Source: Sphingomonas arvum (GTDB taxonomy: Bacteria; Pseudomonadota; Alphaproteobacteria; Sphingomonadales; Sphingomonadaceae). From it: DNA of 64,000 bases. The stretch lies in NCBI RefSeq assembly GCF_026013565.1, contig NZ_JAPDOB010000002.1, positions 372,001 to 436,000 on the forward strand. The letters are read 5' to 3'. The notes under the pieces were generated by a model. That model was not told where the DNA came from, made no database searches, and worked only from the letters and a program-made list of their open reading frames with translations. The first letter of the stretch is position 1, and each line of letters begins with the position of its first letter. This document shows, in pieces, positions 19,203 through 28,882 of this stretch. Both the position numbers and the translations under genes were made by a program.

Positions 19203-20012
19203 TTAGCGAGCGACCGGCGCCGCGGCCGAGGCATTGGCCGGCAATCCGCCCAACTGGCCGACCAGCTTCTTGTAGGCGTCGAGATAGGCGAGCACGATGA
19301 TCTGCCCGATCTCGGTGTTCTGGTAGCCGGTGCCGCCAACGGCGCCGAATCCGCCCCACCAGCCGGCGCCGACGCCGCCAGCGAAGCTCAAGTCGCGCTT
19401 GCGGAAATAGCCGTCCACGGCGACTTCCTCGGTGGTGCGGGCGTTCACCACCGACAAGGTGACGTTGGCCTCCCCCTTCTTGACGTTGATGCCGCCGGCC
19501 ATGCCGCCGATCACCCGGCCGGCGCCGCCGAACAGGCCGCCGATCGCGCCGCCGAGCCCCGCGCCGACCCCGCCACCGCCGGAGTTGGCGTTGGTCGAGA
19601 CGATGTTCGGCTCCAGGAAGTAGTCGGCGGCCTTGACCTGGCCCTTCCCAAGATTGCTGCCGCGCTGGAGTTCGCCCTGGTCGGCCATGGCGCGCTCCAT
19701 CGCCCGGCTCTGCATGGAGCGGCCGCGATTGACGAGCGTGAAGCAGCCCGACTGCTGCACGAACACGCGGATGATGGCCTCTGGGCTGCCGAGGTTCAGT
19801 TCACGCCACCACTGGTTCTCCGGCTCGACGATGGCGAGCACGCCGATCGGGCGGGCGCAGTGCGGAATCTCGGCCATGCCCTGCTGCTGGTCGCGGCGGC
19901 CGGACGACGGCGCGGTCTGGCGCTGAGCGAAGGCGGGCGAAGAAAGAAGAACGGCGGCAGCGGCGGCCGCAAAGGTCAGCTTACGCAAGTTGATAACCCC
20001 CTGATGGTGCAT
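19203..20012 (-). CDS. CsgG/HfaB-like secreted protein
   Basis: A protein of about 269 residues with a signal peptide (LRKLTFAAAAAAVLLSSPAFA) and a CsgG-like core: IGVLAIVEPENQWWRE, FVQQSGCFTLVNRGR, and a tandem of helices ending QIIVLAYLDAYKKLVGQL. A long Gly-rich stretch (about residues 125-160, GGGGVGAGLGGAIGGLFGG) and a second Gly-rich patch near GGVGAGWWGG interrupt the fold. CsgG-type proteins form or assist outer-membrane export channels; this one lacks a lipobox. The ATG at 20012 follows GGGGAGGAG; the TTG at 19988, after AGGGGG, is a good alternative that places the signal peptide at the very start. Confidence 0.75.
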   Translation of the reverse strand: MHHQGVINLRKLTFAAAAAAVLLSSPAFAQRQTAPSSGRRDQQQGMAEIPHCARPIGVLAIVEPENQWWRELNLGSPEAIIRVFVQQSGCFTLVNRGRSMQSRAMERAMADQGELQRGSNLGKGQVKAADYFLEPNIVSTNANSGGGGVGAGLGGAIGGLFGGAGRVIGGMAGGINVKKGEANVTLSVVNARTTEEVAVDGYFRKRDLSFAGGVGAGWWGGFGAVGGTGYQNTEIGQIIVLAYLDAYKKLVGQLGGLPANASAAAPVAR

Positions 20013-20127
20013 GACGACGCGGCTCCTCCCCTCCCAGGGACCGCATGGGTCGTTCCATAGCAGAAATGGTCGCGGAAAACAGCCGTGCATGACAGGATAG
20101 CGGCGACCTGCTAGCGGGCGCGGCCAC

Positions 20128-21948
<1,821 letters not shown>

Positions 21949-21967
21949 GCGCCCGAGCCTAAGGGAG

Positions 21968-22083
21968 CGCTTGCGCAGCAAGCGGGAGCTTGGGGGACAG
22001 GAGCGCGAACTCCGGCGGGCGTGCGCGCAAGTCGCATGGCGGCGAGCGCAACACGACCGACGTCACGGATTTACTCCGTGACG
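21968..22083. terminator. Hairpins between convergent lepA and urcA
   Basis: Two perfect inverted repeats lie between the convergent stops: CGCTTGC-GCA-GCAAGCG at 21968-21984, just after lepA, and CGTCACGGA-TTTAC-TCCGTGACG at 22061-22083, just after urcA. The second has a 9-base stem. Neither is followed by a clear T-run, so termination is inferred from position and symmetry. Confidence 0.45.
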
Positions 22084-22093
22084 CGTTACAGCC

Positions 22094-22420
22094 TCAGCGC
22101 GAAGCCAGCCTTGCCGTGAGCTGACCAACGCGGGGCTGAACATCGGTCCAGGCCTGCTTGGCGCACGCCATTGGACCTTGCGGGTCGGTCACGGAGAAGT
22201 GCGAAGGATCGCACAGGTCGGCGATGGCCAGCCCGATCCGGTGGTGAAGGACCTGCCGGTCGGCGGCGCTGGTTAGCTGCAGATCGCCGTAGGGCACCAG
22301 CCGCTGATTTCCGGCGAGCGGCCGGCCGCCTTCGACCACTAGGAGACTCGCGGGCTGCGCCACGGCGGTTCCCGCAAGCGAGGCGGCCAGGGCGGCGGCG
22401 GCCAGAGTGATGCTGCGCAT
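22094..22420 (-). CDS. UrcA family secreted protein
   Basis: A 108-residue protein with a signal peptide (MRSITLAAAALAASLAGTAVAQ) and the UrcA pattern: VPYGDLQLTSAADRQVLHHRI, then ALADLC-like IGLAIADLCD and a second Cys in GPMACAKQAW, likely a disulfide. The family is abundant in sphingomonads and caulobacters and its role is not known. The ATG at 22420 is preceded by a promoter-like TTGACA element 50-58 bases upstream. Confidence 0.8.
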   Translation of the reverse strand: MRSITLAAAALAASLAGTAVAQPASLLVVEGGRPLAGNQRLVPYGDLQLTSAADRQVLHHRIGLAIADLCDPSHFSVTDPQGPMACAKQAWTDVQPRVGQLTARLASR

Positions 22421-22449
22421 GCGACGAATTCCCGTTCGTTGTCGCGGAA

Positions 22450-22478
22450 TAGCAATCATAGTGTCACAGGACTGTCAA
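22450..22478 (-). promoter_or_regulatory. Probable promoter of urcA
   Basis: A perfect -35 TTGACA (complement of 22473-22478) and, 17 bases on, TTGCTA (complement of 22450-22455) as a poor -10. Transcription would begin near 22443, about 22 bases before the start codon. Judged only from sequence similarity. Confidence 0.35.
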
Positions 22479-22522
22479 ACAGCCTGGAACTTGAAAGCCG
22501 CGCGAGGGCGATCGTTCCGACG

Positions 22523-22555
22523 AAAACGGCGCCCGTCCGGGGACAGGCGCCGTTC
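22523..22555 (-). terminator. Intrinsic terminator of the TonB-dependent receptor gene
   Basis: Perfect 9-base stem AACGGCGCC (22525-22533) and GGCGCCGTT (22546-22554) with a 12-base loop, followed on the minus strand by TTTTC. It lies 25 bases after the receptor stop codon, the right place and orientation for a Rho-independent terminator. Confidence 0.75.
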
Positions 22556-22579
22556 TCGCGTCGGCAGTATGGCGGACTC

Positions 22580-25093
22580 TTACATCTTGATCGCGACTTC
22601 CGCGCCGAAGGTGCGCGGGGCGTTGAAGTTGCCGTAGTCGCCCAGCACGCCCGACACGCTGCCGGTGATCGGGTTGGGCAGGCTGTTGGTCGGGTCGCGG
22701 CGGTAGACGTGGGTCTCATTGAGCAGGTTGCGCGACCATAGCGAGAAGGTCAGCTGCTGGCCGGTGCCAACCTCGACATCGGCCAGCGCGATGCGGCCGT
22801 TGACGATGAACGAGCTGTCGTTCTTGGTCGCGAACTCGGCGAAGGTCTGGGTCGCCTGGTTGTAGTTGCCGTCGAGGTGGAAGCGCAGCTTGCCGCGGGC
22901 CACCGCGATCGGCAGCTCATAGTCGATCGCGCCGTTGACCACGTTGCGCGGGGTGAAGGGAATGAACACCGGCACCAGCGGACTGCCGGGGCGGAACGGA
23001 TCGGCGGCGTCCGGCACGTGGGTGTAGGTGTAGGCGTAGGAGGCCGACAGCTGCAGCTGATCGGTGACCCGGGCGATTGCGTCCACCTCGACGCCGTTGA
23101 TCTTGGTGGTGCCCGGAGCGTTGATCGTCTCGACCGAGTTGATGTTGCTGGTGCCGTTGTTGACGATGGTCGAGAAGTCGACCTGCGTGCCCTTGCGGCG
23201 CATCATGTAGGCGGCGAGGTTGAGGCGGACGCGGCGGTCGAACAGCTCGGTCTTGGCGCCGATCTCGTAGCTCTTCACGTCCTCGGGGCCGAACTGATTG
23301 TAGGTCACCGAGCGCGAGCTGGCGCCGCCCGAGCGGTAGCCGGTGGCGTATTTGGCGTAGAGGTGCACGTCGCGGCTGGCGTCGAAGGCCACCACCGCGA
23401 GCGGATTGAAGCGATGCGTCTTCTGCTCGAAGCTGCAGATCGGGGCGGTGGGCACGTTGATCGGGCAGCGCGACGGTGCATTGGCACGCAGGTACAGTTC
23501 GCCGGTTTTGTCGTCCGCCGTGTACCGGCCGCCAAGGGTGAAGTGGAAGGCGTCGGCCTGCGGCGGAGTCCAGGTGACCTGGCCATAGGCGGCCTTGCTC
23601 TTGGAACGGGCGCGGCTGCCGCGGTCGATGCTGCGGCATTGACGCTCCCAGCCGAAGCCGTTCGAGCCGGTGCAGGAGTCGACAATGGTGTAGCCAGTGC
23701 CAGTCGCGTTCCAGCGCGCGCTGTTCGGCGTGGCGGCTTCCTCGAACGCTTTCTCCCGGAAGTAGTAGAGACCGAACACATAATCGAGTTGGTCGGCGAG
23801 GCGGCCCACGGCCTGGAACTCCTGGCTCCACTGGCTCTGTTCGAGGTAGGACAGCGAGTAGCGGCTGAACAGGCCGTTGGGCGTGAACAGGGGCGGGCGA
23901 TGCGCGCCGCCGCTGTTGTCCCACTGGTCGACGCTGACCTCGCGATATCCGGTGATTGAGCGCAACTCGAGTTCCGGAAGCACGTTCCAGCGGAGCGTCA
24001 GCGCGCCGCCCTGGGTCTTGTCGACGCTGGCCTGCTGCACGACGCCGAGATCGGCGGTCCGCATCCGGTCGTCGCCTTCGATCACCACGATCGGCGGCAC
24101 AGGTCGGACCGAGCCGGACGGCAGGGCGCCGGTCAGCGGGCCGACCGGATAGCCGTTCGGATTAAAGTTCAGCAGCTGTGAGTAGAAGGGCGTGTTCTGG
24201 TCCTTACCCCAGTCGCCAGACAGGTCGGCGGTGAAGGTGCTGGACGGGCGAAAGCGGATCTTGCCCTGCAGCCCCTTGCGGTTGAAGTAGTTCCAGCCTT
24301 TCTGGCCCTCCAGCGGGTTCTTGGTGGTCGCGTCCTGGTGGTCCAGGGCGCCATCTACCTTGAAACTGAACGGACCCACGGAGCCCAAGTCCACGTGGGC
24401 GTTGGCGTTGTAGCTGCCGTAGTTGCCGACGCCGGCGCTGGCGCGCAGGCCGAAGCGGCCGGTCGGCGCCTTGGTGATGATGCTGACTGCGCCACCCTCG
24501 GTGTTGCGGCCGAACAGGGTGCCCTGCGGCCCTTTCAGCACCTCGATCCGCTCAACGTCGAGCAGCGCGGCGCCGAGGCCTTGTTGGCGGCCGAGGTAGA
24601 CGCCGTCGACGTAGACGCCGACGCCCTGCTCACGGGCGGGCTGATTGGCGTCTAGGGGCACGATGCCGCGGATGCCTATGGTCAGCGCCGACTGGCGTGC
24701 CTCGAAGGTGGCGACGCGCAGGCCCGGGACGGAGCCGTCGGCGAGATCGGCGAGGCTCTGCACATGGCGGTCGTCAAGCGCCTGCGAGTTGACCACTGCA
24801 ATAGCGATTGGCGTGCGCTGGAGGTTGGTCTCGCGCTTGGTGGCGGTGACCACGATGTCCTGCAGCTGGCCGGCAGTGGCCTGCGTGCCGTTGTCACGCT
24901 GGGTCTGGTCGGACAGCGCCGCGTCGCCGGGCGAGGTGGCCGGCTGGCCGGTGCTGGTCGACTCGGTGCTTTCCGGCGTGGTCGGACCCGCCTGCGCCAG
25001 CGCGGGCGCCGCGACGCCCGTCAGCAGCAGCGTGAGCATGGTACGGCGAATGGCGGTCGGAGCTGCGGCCCCGGCCCGAAAGGTGATCAGCAT
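22580..25093 (-). CDS. TonB-dependent outer-membrane receptor
   Basis: An 837-residue receptor that imports a ligand using TonB energy. A signal peptide ends at AAPALAQA (about residue 34). A Thr/Ser/Gln-rich linker leads to DIVVTATKRETNLQRTPIAI, the TonB-box/plug start. The plug holds GPQGTLFGRNTEGGAVSIITK (about 187-207), and the 22-strand barrel runs to residue 837. The last residues are TFGAEVAIKM, so the chain ends in Met rather than the usual aromatic residue. Divergent from a winged-helix regulator with 215 bases between them, and followed by an intrinsic terminator. The substrate is not evident; sphingomonads carry many such receptors for glycans, siderophores and aromatics. Confidence 0.93.
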   Translation of the reverse strand: MLITFRAGAAAPTAIRRTMLTLLLTGVAAPALAQAGPTTPESTESTSTGQPATSPGDAALSDQTQRDNGTQATAGQLQDIVVTATKRETNLQRTPIAIAVVNSQALDDRHVQSLADLADGSVPGLRVATFEARQSALTIGIRGIVPLDANQPAREQGVGVYVDGVYLGRQQGLGAALLDVERIEVLKGPQGTLFGRNTEGGAVSIITKAPTGRFGLRASAGVGNYGSYNANAHVDLGSVGPFSFKVDGALDHQDATTKNPLEGQKGWNYFNRKGLQGKIRFRPSSTFTADLSGDWGKDQNTPFYSQLLNFNPNGYPVGPLTGALPSGSVRPVPPIVVIEGDDRMRTADLGVVQQASVDKTQGGALTLRWNVLPELELRSITGYREVSVDQWDNSGGAHRPPLFTPNGLFSRYSLSYLEQSQWSQEFQAVGRLADQLDYVFGLYYFREKAFEEAATPNSARWNATGTGYTIVDSCTGSNGFGWERQCRSIDRGSRARSKSKAAYGQVTWTPPQADAFHFTLGGRYTADDKTGELYLRANAPSRCPINVPTAPICSFEQKTHRFNPLAVVAFDASRDVHLYAKYATGYRSGGASSRSVTYNQFGPEDVKSYEIGAKTELFDRRVRLNLAAYMMRRKGTQVDFSTIVNNGTSNINSVETINAPGTTKINGVEVDAIARVTDQLQLSASYAYTYTHVPDAADPFRPGSPLVPVFIPFTPRNVVNGAIDYELPIAVARGKLRFHLDGNYNQATQTFAEFATKNDSSFIVNGRIALADVEVGTGQQLTFSLWSRNLLNETHVYRRDPTNSLPNPITGSVSGVLGDYGNFNAPRTFGAEVAIKM

Positions 25094-25308
25094 CGTATCC
25101 TGTCCTTACCCCCCACCACGTCCGGTGGTCAGCCGAAGCAATAGGAGCGGATCGCGACAGGAATGTTGCAGTATGAGTGAAGCACGGAGACTCAAGGCAA
25201 TTGGCCGCTTTCACAGAAGAGTAACAATACAATCACCCAAACACTGTCACGATAGTTACATCATGCGGTAGCGGCAGTGACTTGCTTCCTTGCTTCTTGC
25301 GTCGGCTG
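25094..25308. promoter_or_regulatory. Divergent control region, receptor / winged-helix regulator
   Basis: A 215-base spacer, notably AT-richer than its surroundings at 25195-25270. It contains GTAAC (25218-25222) and GTTAC (25255-25259) as a spaced inverted pair around CACCCAAACACTGTCACGA. Promoters for both genes must lie here, and this pair is a candidate operator, but no repeat is strong enough to name a site. Confidence 0.4.
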
Positions 25309-26028
25309 ATGAAGCAATACCAATCATTGGGCGCCGGCCCCTTGTTCGAGCGGCCGACCCGTTTCCTGCTCTGTTCGGACCAGGCGGCGGCGAGCGCCGT
25401 GCCATTCACCGATCCCAATGTGCGCTGGAGCGGCTGCACCGGCGCCGCGGCATGCCTCTCGGCGATCGAGGGCAGGCAGGCGGATGCGGTCGTGATCGCG
25501 GTGGAAGGGGAGCAGGCGTGGGCGGTGCAGTTGCTCACCGCCGCTCAATCGCTGGCCCGGCACGGCCGGGTCCGCCTGTTCGCATGGGCGCCGGCCGGCG
25601 CTACGGAGCCCAAGGCCCTGTACCAGGCGGGAGCGGCCGAACTGCTGGAAGGCGCTCCGGTGCCGGCCGACCAGGTGCTGCGAGTCTGGGCGCGGCTGGA
25701 ACCCCACCGGCGTGCGACCGTCGCATCGGCGCACCTCTTGCGCCACGGCGACCTGACCCTGGACCCGGAGCGATTCCGTGCCACAAGGGGCAATCGGAGC
25801 ATCCGGCTCAGTACCTTCCAGGTCGAGCTGCTCGCCGCGCTAATGCACCGCCCGCACCACGTGTTCAGCCGCGACGAGCTGGCCGAATCGATCTGGGCCG
25901 GACGGGCGCTGAACATGGCCAACATGCGCACCTGTTTTCGCCGTCTGCGTCATGCGCTGAACGGGCCAGGCGAACGCGAACTGATCCGCAACATCCGCGA
26001 TCGCGGCTATGTGCTCGATCCGGGGTGA
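25309..26028 (+). CDS. Winged-helix transcriptional regulator with degenerate receiver domain
   Basis: A 239-residue protein. The C-terminal 100 residues are an OmpR/PhoB-type winged helix (LTLDPERFRATRG, then LSTFQVELLAALMHRPHHVFSRDEL and the recognition helix and wing through RTCFRRLRHAL and LIRNIRDRGYVL). The N-terminal part has receiver-like length and strands (RFLLCSDQ, ADAVVIAVEGEQ), but the usual phospho-accepting Asp is replaced by the AVEGEQ context. It is probably controlled by something other than phosphorylation. It is divergent from the TonB-dependent receptor and may regulate it. The ATG at 25309 is taken; a TTG at 25282 is possible. Confidence 0.82.
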   Translation: MKQYQSLGAGPLFERPTRFLLCSDQAAASAVPFTDPNVRWSGCTGAAACLSAIEGRQADAVVIAVEGEQAWAVQLLTAAQSLARHGRVRLFAWAPAGATEPKALYQAGAAELLEGAPVPADQVLRVWARLEPHRRATVASAHLLRHGDLTLDPERFRATRGNRSIRLSTFQVELLAALMHRPHHVFSRDELAESIWAGRALNMANMRTCFRRLRHALNGPGERELIRNIRDRGYVLDPG

Positions 26029-26054
26029 GCCGCTCGTTGCGAAGGTGGCGAGAG

Positions 26055-26372
26055 CTAGCGGGCGGGCGGGGCCGTCACGGCGCGGACGGCGCTGACTGCC
26101 GTGGCCAGGCCGCCGTCACGGGCCTGCAGGTAGGCTTTCGCCGCGCTATATTCGCTCACGGTGACGCGCCCGTCCTGGTTGGTATCGGCAACGTCCTTGA
26201 AGAATAGCAGCGCGGGCTGGGCTTCGAAGCTGGTCAACCAGCCGTCGCCGTTAAGGTCGAAACGGGTGACGGCCCAGGCCTTGAGCTCGGGGTCGCGCTC
26301 GAACAGGTCGGCGGCTGCGGGGTTGAGGTTCGGCGGTGCGGCAGCAAGGGCGAACAGGGCAAAGGCGAGCAT
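26055..26372 (-). CDS. Secreted EF-hand protein
   Basis: A 105-residue protein with a short signal peptide (MLAFALFALAAAPP) and two EF-hand calcium loops, DLNGDGWLTSFE and DTNQDGRVTVSE, spaced as a canonical pair. It presumably binds calcium in the periplasm or outside the cell. Convergent with the regulator gene. No partner is evident in the neighbourhood. Confidence 0.82.
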   Translation of the reverse strand: MLAFALFALAAAPPNLNPAAADLFERDPELKAWAVTRFDLNGDGWLTSFEAQPALLFFKDVADTNQDGRVTVSEYSAAKAYLQARDGGLATAVSAVRAVTAPPAR

Positions 26373-26429
26373 GGCCGGGGGTCTCCTGCTCGCTTCAACT
26401 CACAAGTTGGGCAGTTGGACGCACCGGGC

Positions 26430-28766
26430 TCAAGCGGAGAGGCGGAGGGCGGCGCGCACAGCATCGTCGAGCGCTTCGGCGCGGAACGGCTTGGGCAGCA
26501 GCGGGGCGCCTGGCGCGGCCTTCTGTATCGCCTCGGTCTCGCTGTAGCCGGAGACAAACAGGATCGGCTGTGATGGGCGCTGACGGCGGATCTCGCGTGC
26601 GACGTCGGCGCCAGTGAGGCCGGGCATGATGAAGTCGAGGATCACAAGGTCGGCGCCGCTCTTGCCGTAGGCGCTGAGGCCGTCCTCGCCATCGCGTGCT
26701 TCGGTCACCCGGTAGCCGAGATCCTCCAGCGTCGCCGCGACGAAGCCGCGAACGTCGGGGTCGTCGTCGATCACCAGCACCGAGGCGTCCACCGGCGGCG
26801 GGCCACGGCGGGCGGGCGAGCGCTCCTCGTCCGCCGCAGCCACGCCAACAGCCGCACGCGGGAAGTAGAGCTTGACCGTGGTACCATCGCCAGGCGCGCT
26901 GGTGATGCGGGCGGTACCGCCCGACTGGCGGGCGACGCCGTAGACCATCGAAAGACCGAGGCCCGTGCCCTTTCCAACTTCCTTGGTGGTGAAGAAGGGG
27001 TCGAAGGCGCGCTCGATCACATCTGGCATCATGCCAGTGCCAGTGTCGGCGATGCTCAGCTCGATATAGTCACCGTCGTCCAGTTCGGGATCGTCCCCGG
27101 CGACGGTGAGCCGGGCGGTGCGAATACTCAGCACGCCGCCATCGGGCATGGCATCGCGCGCATTGATGGCGAGGTTCAATACGGCCAGTTCGAGCTGGGT
27201 CGGGTCGGCCAGCACCGGCATCATTTCCCGATCGAGGTCGAATTCCTTGCTGATGCCGGGGCCAAGCACGTTGCGCAGCAGCGGGCGCATGTTCTCGATC
27301 AGCGGCGCCACAACGGTTGGCCGGACCTCGAGGCGCTGGACGCGGCTGAAGGCGAGCAGCTGGGCAGTGAGGCGGGCGCCGCGTTCGGCAGCCTCCAGCG
27401 CATTTTGGGCATAGCGCTGGAGCTTGGGGTCGCTCTCGCGCTTGGCGATGAGGTCGAGGCCGCCGACCACCACGGTCAGCAGGTTGTTGAAGTCGTGCGC
27501 GATGCCACCCGTAAGCTGGCCGAGCGCTTCCATCTTCTGGCTCTGGCGGAGCTGTTCCTGGGCGCCGCGCAGCTCACTTACATCACGCGCCTCCCCGACC
27601 AGGTAGATGATCTCGCCGAACGGCCCGAGCACTGGCTTCATGGACGCGAGATGCGTGACCGGGCGGCCCGAGACGCGGACGTGCAGCTCGCTTTCGGCGG
27701 TGGCGCCGGCGGCTGCGCGCTCGACCATCCGGCGGATCTCGGCCGCGACCGGCGGATGATCGCAGATGGGCGGCACGTCCCAGGCAAACCGACCGGCTAG
27801 CTCGCTGTCCCCGACCCCAAGTAACTCGCGCGCTGTCTGATTGAGTTCGACGACCCGGCCCTCGGGCGTCAACAAGCCAATCAGTTCCAGCGCGCTGTCG
27901 AACACCGCCCGGAACCGGGCCTCGCTGGCGCTAAGTTCCGCCGTCCGTTCGGCAACGAGGGCCTTAAGCTGCTCCTCGCTTTGCTTGGCCAGGGTGATGT
28001 CGAAGGCAGCGCCAATAAAGCCGATCAACTCGCCGTCAGGTCCGAAGCGGGGACGCGAGACGCTGCGCAGCCAGCGCCATACGCCGTCGTGGCGCCGGTA
28101 GCGCGCTTCCAGGGTGAAGGGCTGCAGGCTGGCCTCGCCGGCGATGCTTGCCGCCACCACCCGCTCCCAATCGTCGGGGTGGATGAAGTCGCGCCACTCG
28201 TGCGCCTGAAACGTCTCCCGGGTCAGCCCCGCGAAGTCGAGGTAAGCTTCATTGACGAATTCGCGCCTTCGGTCGAGCCGGGTGACCCACATCATCACCG
28301 GTGCGGAATCGGCAATACGGCGGAACCGCGCCTCCGACTCGCGCAGCGCGCGTTCGGCCACCCGCTGTTCGGTGACGTCCTGGACGATGACGATGATGCC
28401 GCGGACGGAGCCATCCGGCGCAGCTTGGGGAATGTACTCGGTCTGCAGCGCCAGGGGGCCGCGGGTCGTGTGCTGGAACTCGGCTGCGAACCACTGGCGC
28501 TCACCGCGGAAGGCTGCCTCCAGCATCGGCTTGCGGGCGGCATAGCCGTCTTCCCCGATCACCTCCCGCATGGTCCGGCCCAGAATCTCACCGCGCGGCC
28601 GCTCGAAGAACTCGGCAAATGTCCGATTGCAGAAGCGGTAGCGCTGATCGCGGTCAAGGAAGACCAGCAGCATGGGCAGGGCATCGGCAATGCCCAGCAC
28701 CTGCCCGAAGTCAAAGCCGGAGCCGCTGTCTGTGGCCCGGTGTTCTGGAACCCCCCTGGTCGCCAT
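26430..28766 (-). CDS. Hybrid PAS sensor histidine kinase / response regulator
   Basis: A 778-residue cytoplasmic hybrid kinase. Three PAS domains run from about 20 to 400 (first with [15 protein letters not shown], second with [11 protein letters not shown], third with [16 protein letters not shown]). The HisKA domain has its phospho-acceptor in [11 protein letters not shown] near residue 420. The HATPase domain follows with [14 protein letters not shown] and [13 protein letters not shown]-terminal receiver has VLVIDDDPD and the phospho-acceptor Asp in [10 protein letters not shown] near residue 708. No membrane span or DNA-binding output exists, so output must go through another protein. 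It is divergent from the M1 peptidase gene. Confidence 0.95.
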   Translation of the reverse strand: MATRGVPEHRATDSGSGFDFGQVLGIADALPMLLVFLDRDQRYRFCNRTFAEFFERPRGEILGRTMREVIGEDGYAARKPMLEAAFRGERQWFAAEFQHTTRGPLALQTEYIPQAAPDGSVRGIIVIVQDVTEQRVAERALRESEARFRRIADSAPVMMWVTRLDRRREFVNEAYLDFAGLTRETFQAHEWRDFIHPDDWERVVAASIAGEASLQPFTLEARYRRHDGVWRWLRSVSRPRFGPDGELIGFIGAAFDITLAKQSEEQLKALVAERTAELSASEARFRAVFDSALELIGLLTPEGRVVELNQTARELLGVGDSELAGRFAWDVPPICDHPPVAAEIRRMVERAAAGATAESELHVRVSGRPVTHLASMKPVLGPFGEIIYLVGEARDVSELRGAQEQLRQSQKMEALGQLTGGIAHDFNNLLTVVVGGLDLIAKRESDPKLQRYAQNALEAAERGARLTAQLLAFSRVQRLEVRPTVVAPLIENMRPLLRNVLGPGISKEFDLDREMMPVLADPTQLELAVLNLAINARDAMPDGGVLSIRTARLTVAGDDPELDDGDYIELSIADTGTGMMPDVIERAFDPFFTTKEVGKGTGLGLSMVYGVARQSGGTARITSAPGDGTTVKLYFPRAAVGVAAADEERSPARRGPPPVDASVLVIDDDPDVRGFVAATLEDLGYRVTEARDGEDGLSAYGKSGADLVILDFIMPGLTGADVAREIRRQRPSQPILFVSGYSETEAIQKAAPGAPLLPKPFRAEALDDAVRAALRLSA

Positions 28767-28882
28767 GCCGCCAAGCTAACCCAGACCGGCAGGCGTGGAA
28801 ACCTGCCCAATGGACGGAAGGCTTGGCGGAAGCACCGAACGCGGCCAAAGGGGACGAAGATACCCCTCGGAGCAAGTCCCTT

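Noticed and set aside
16207-19206. A 999-residue open frame on the plus strand
   Set aside because: It is exactly antisense to the M16 peptidase, whose zinc motif, signal peptide and two-domain structure are clear.
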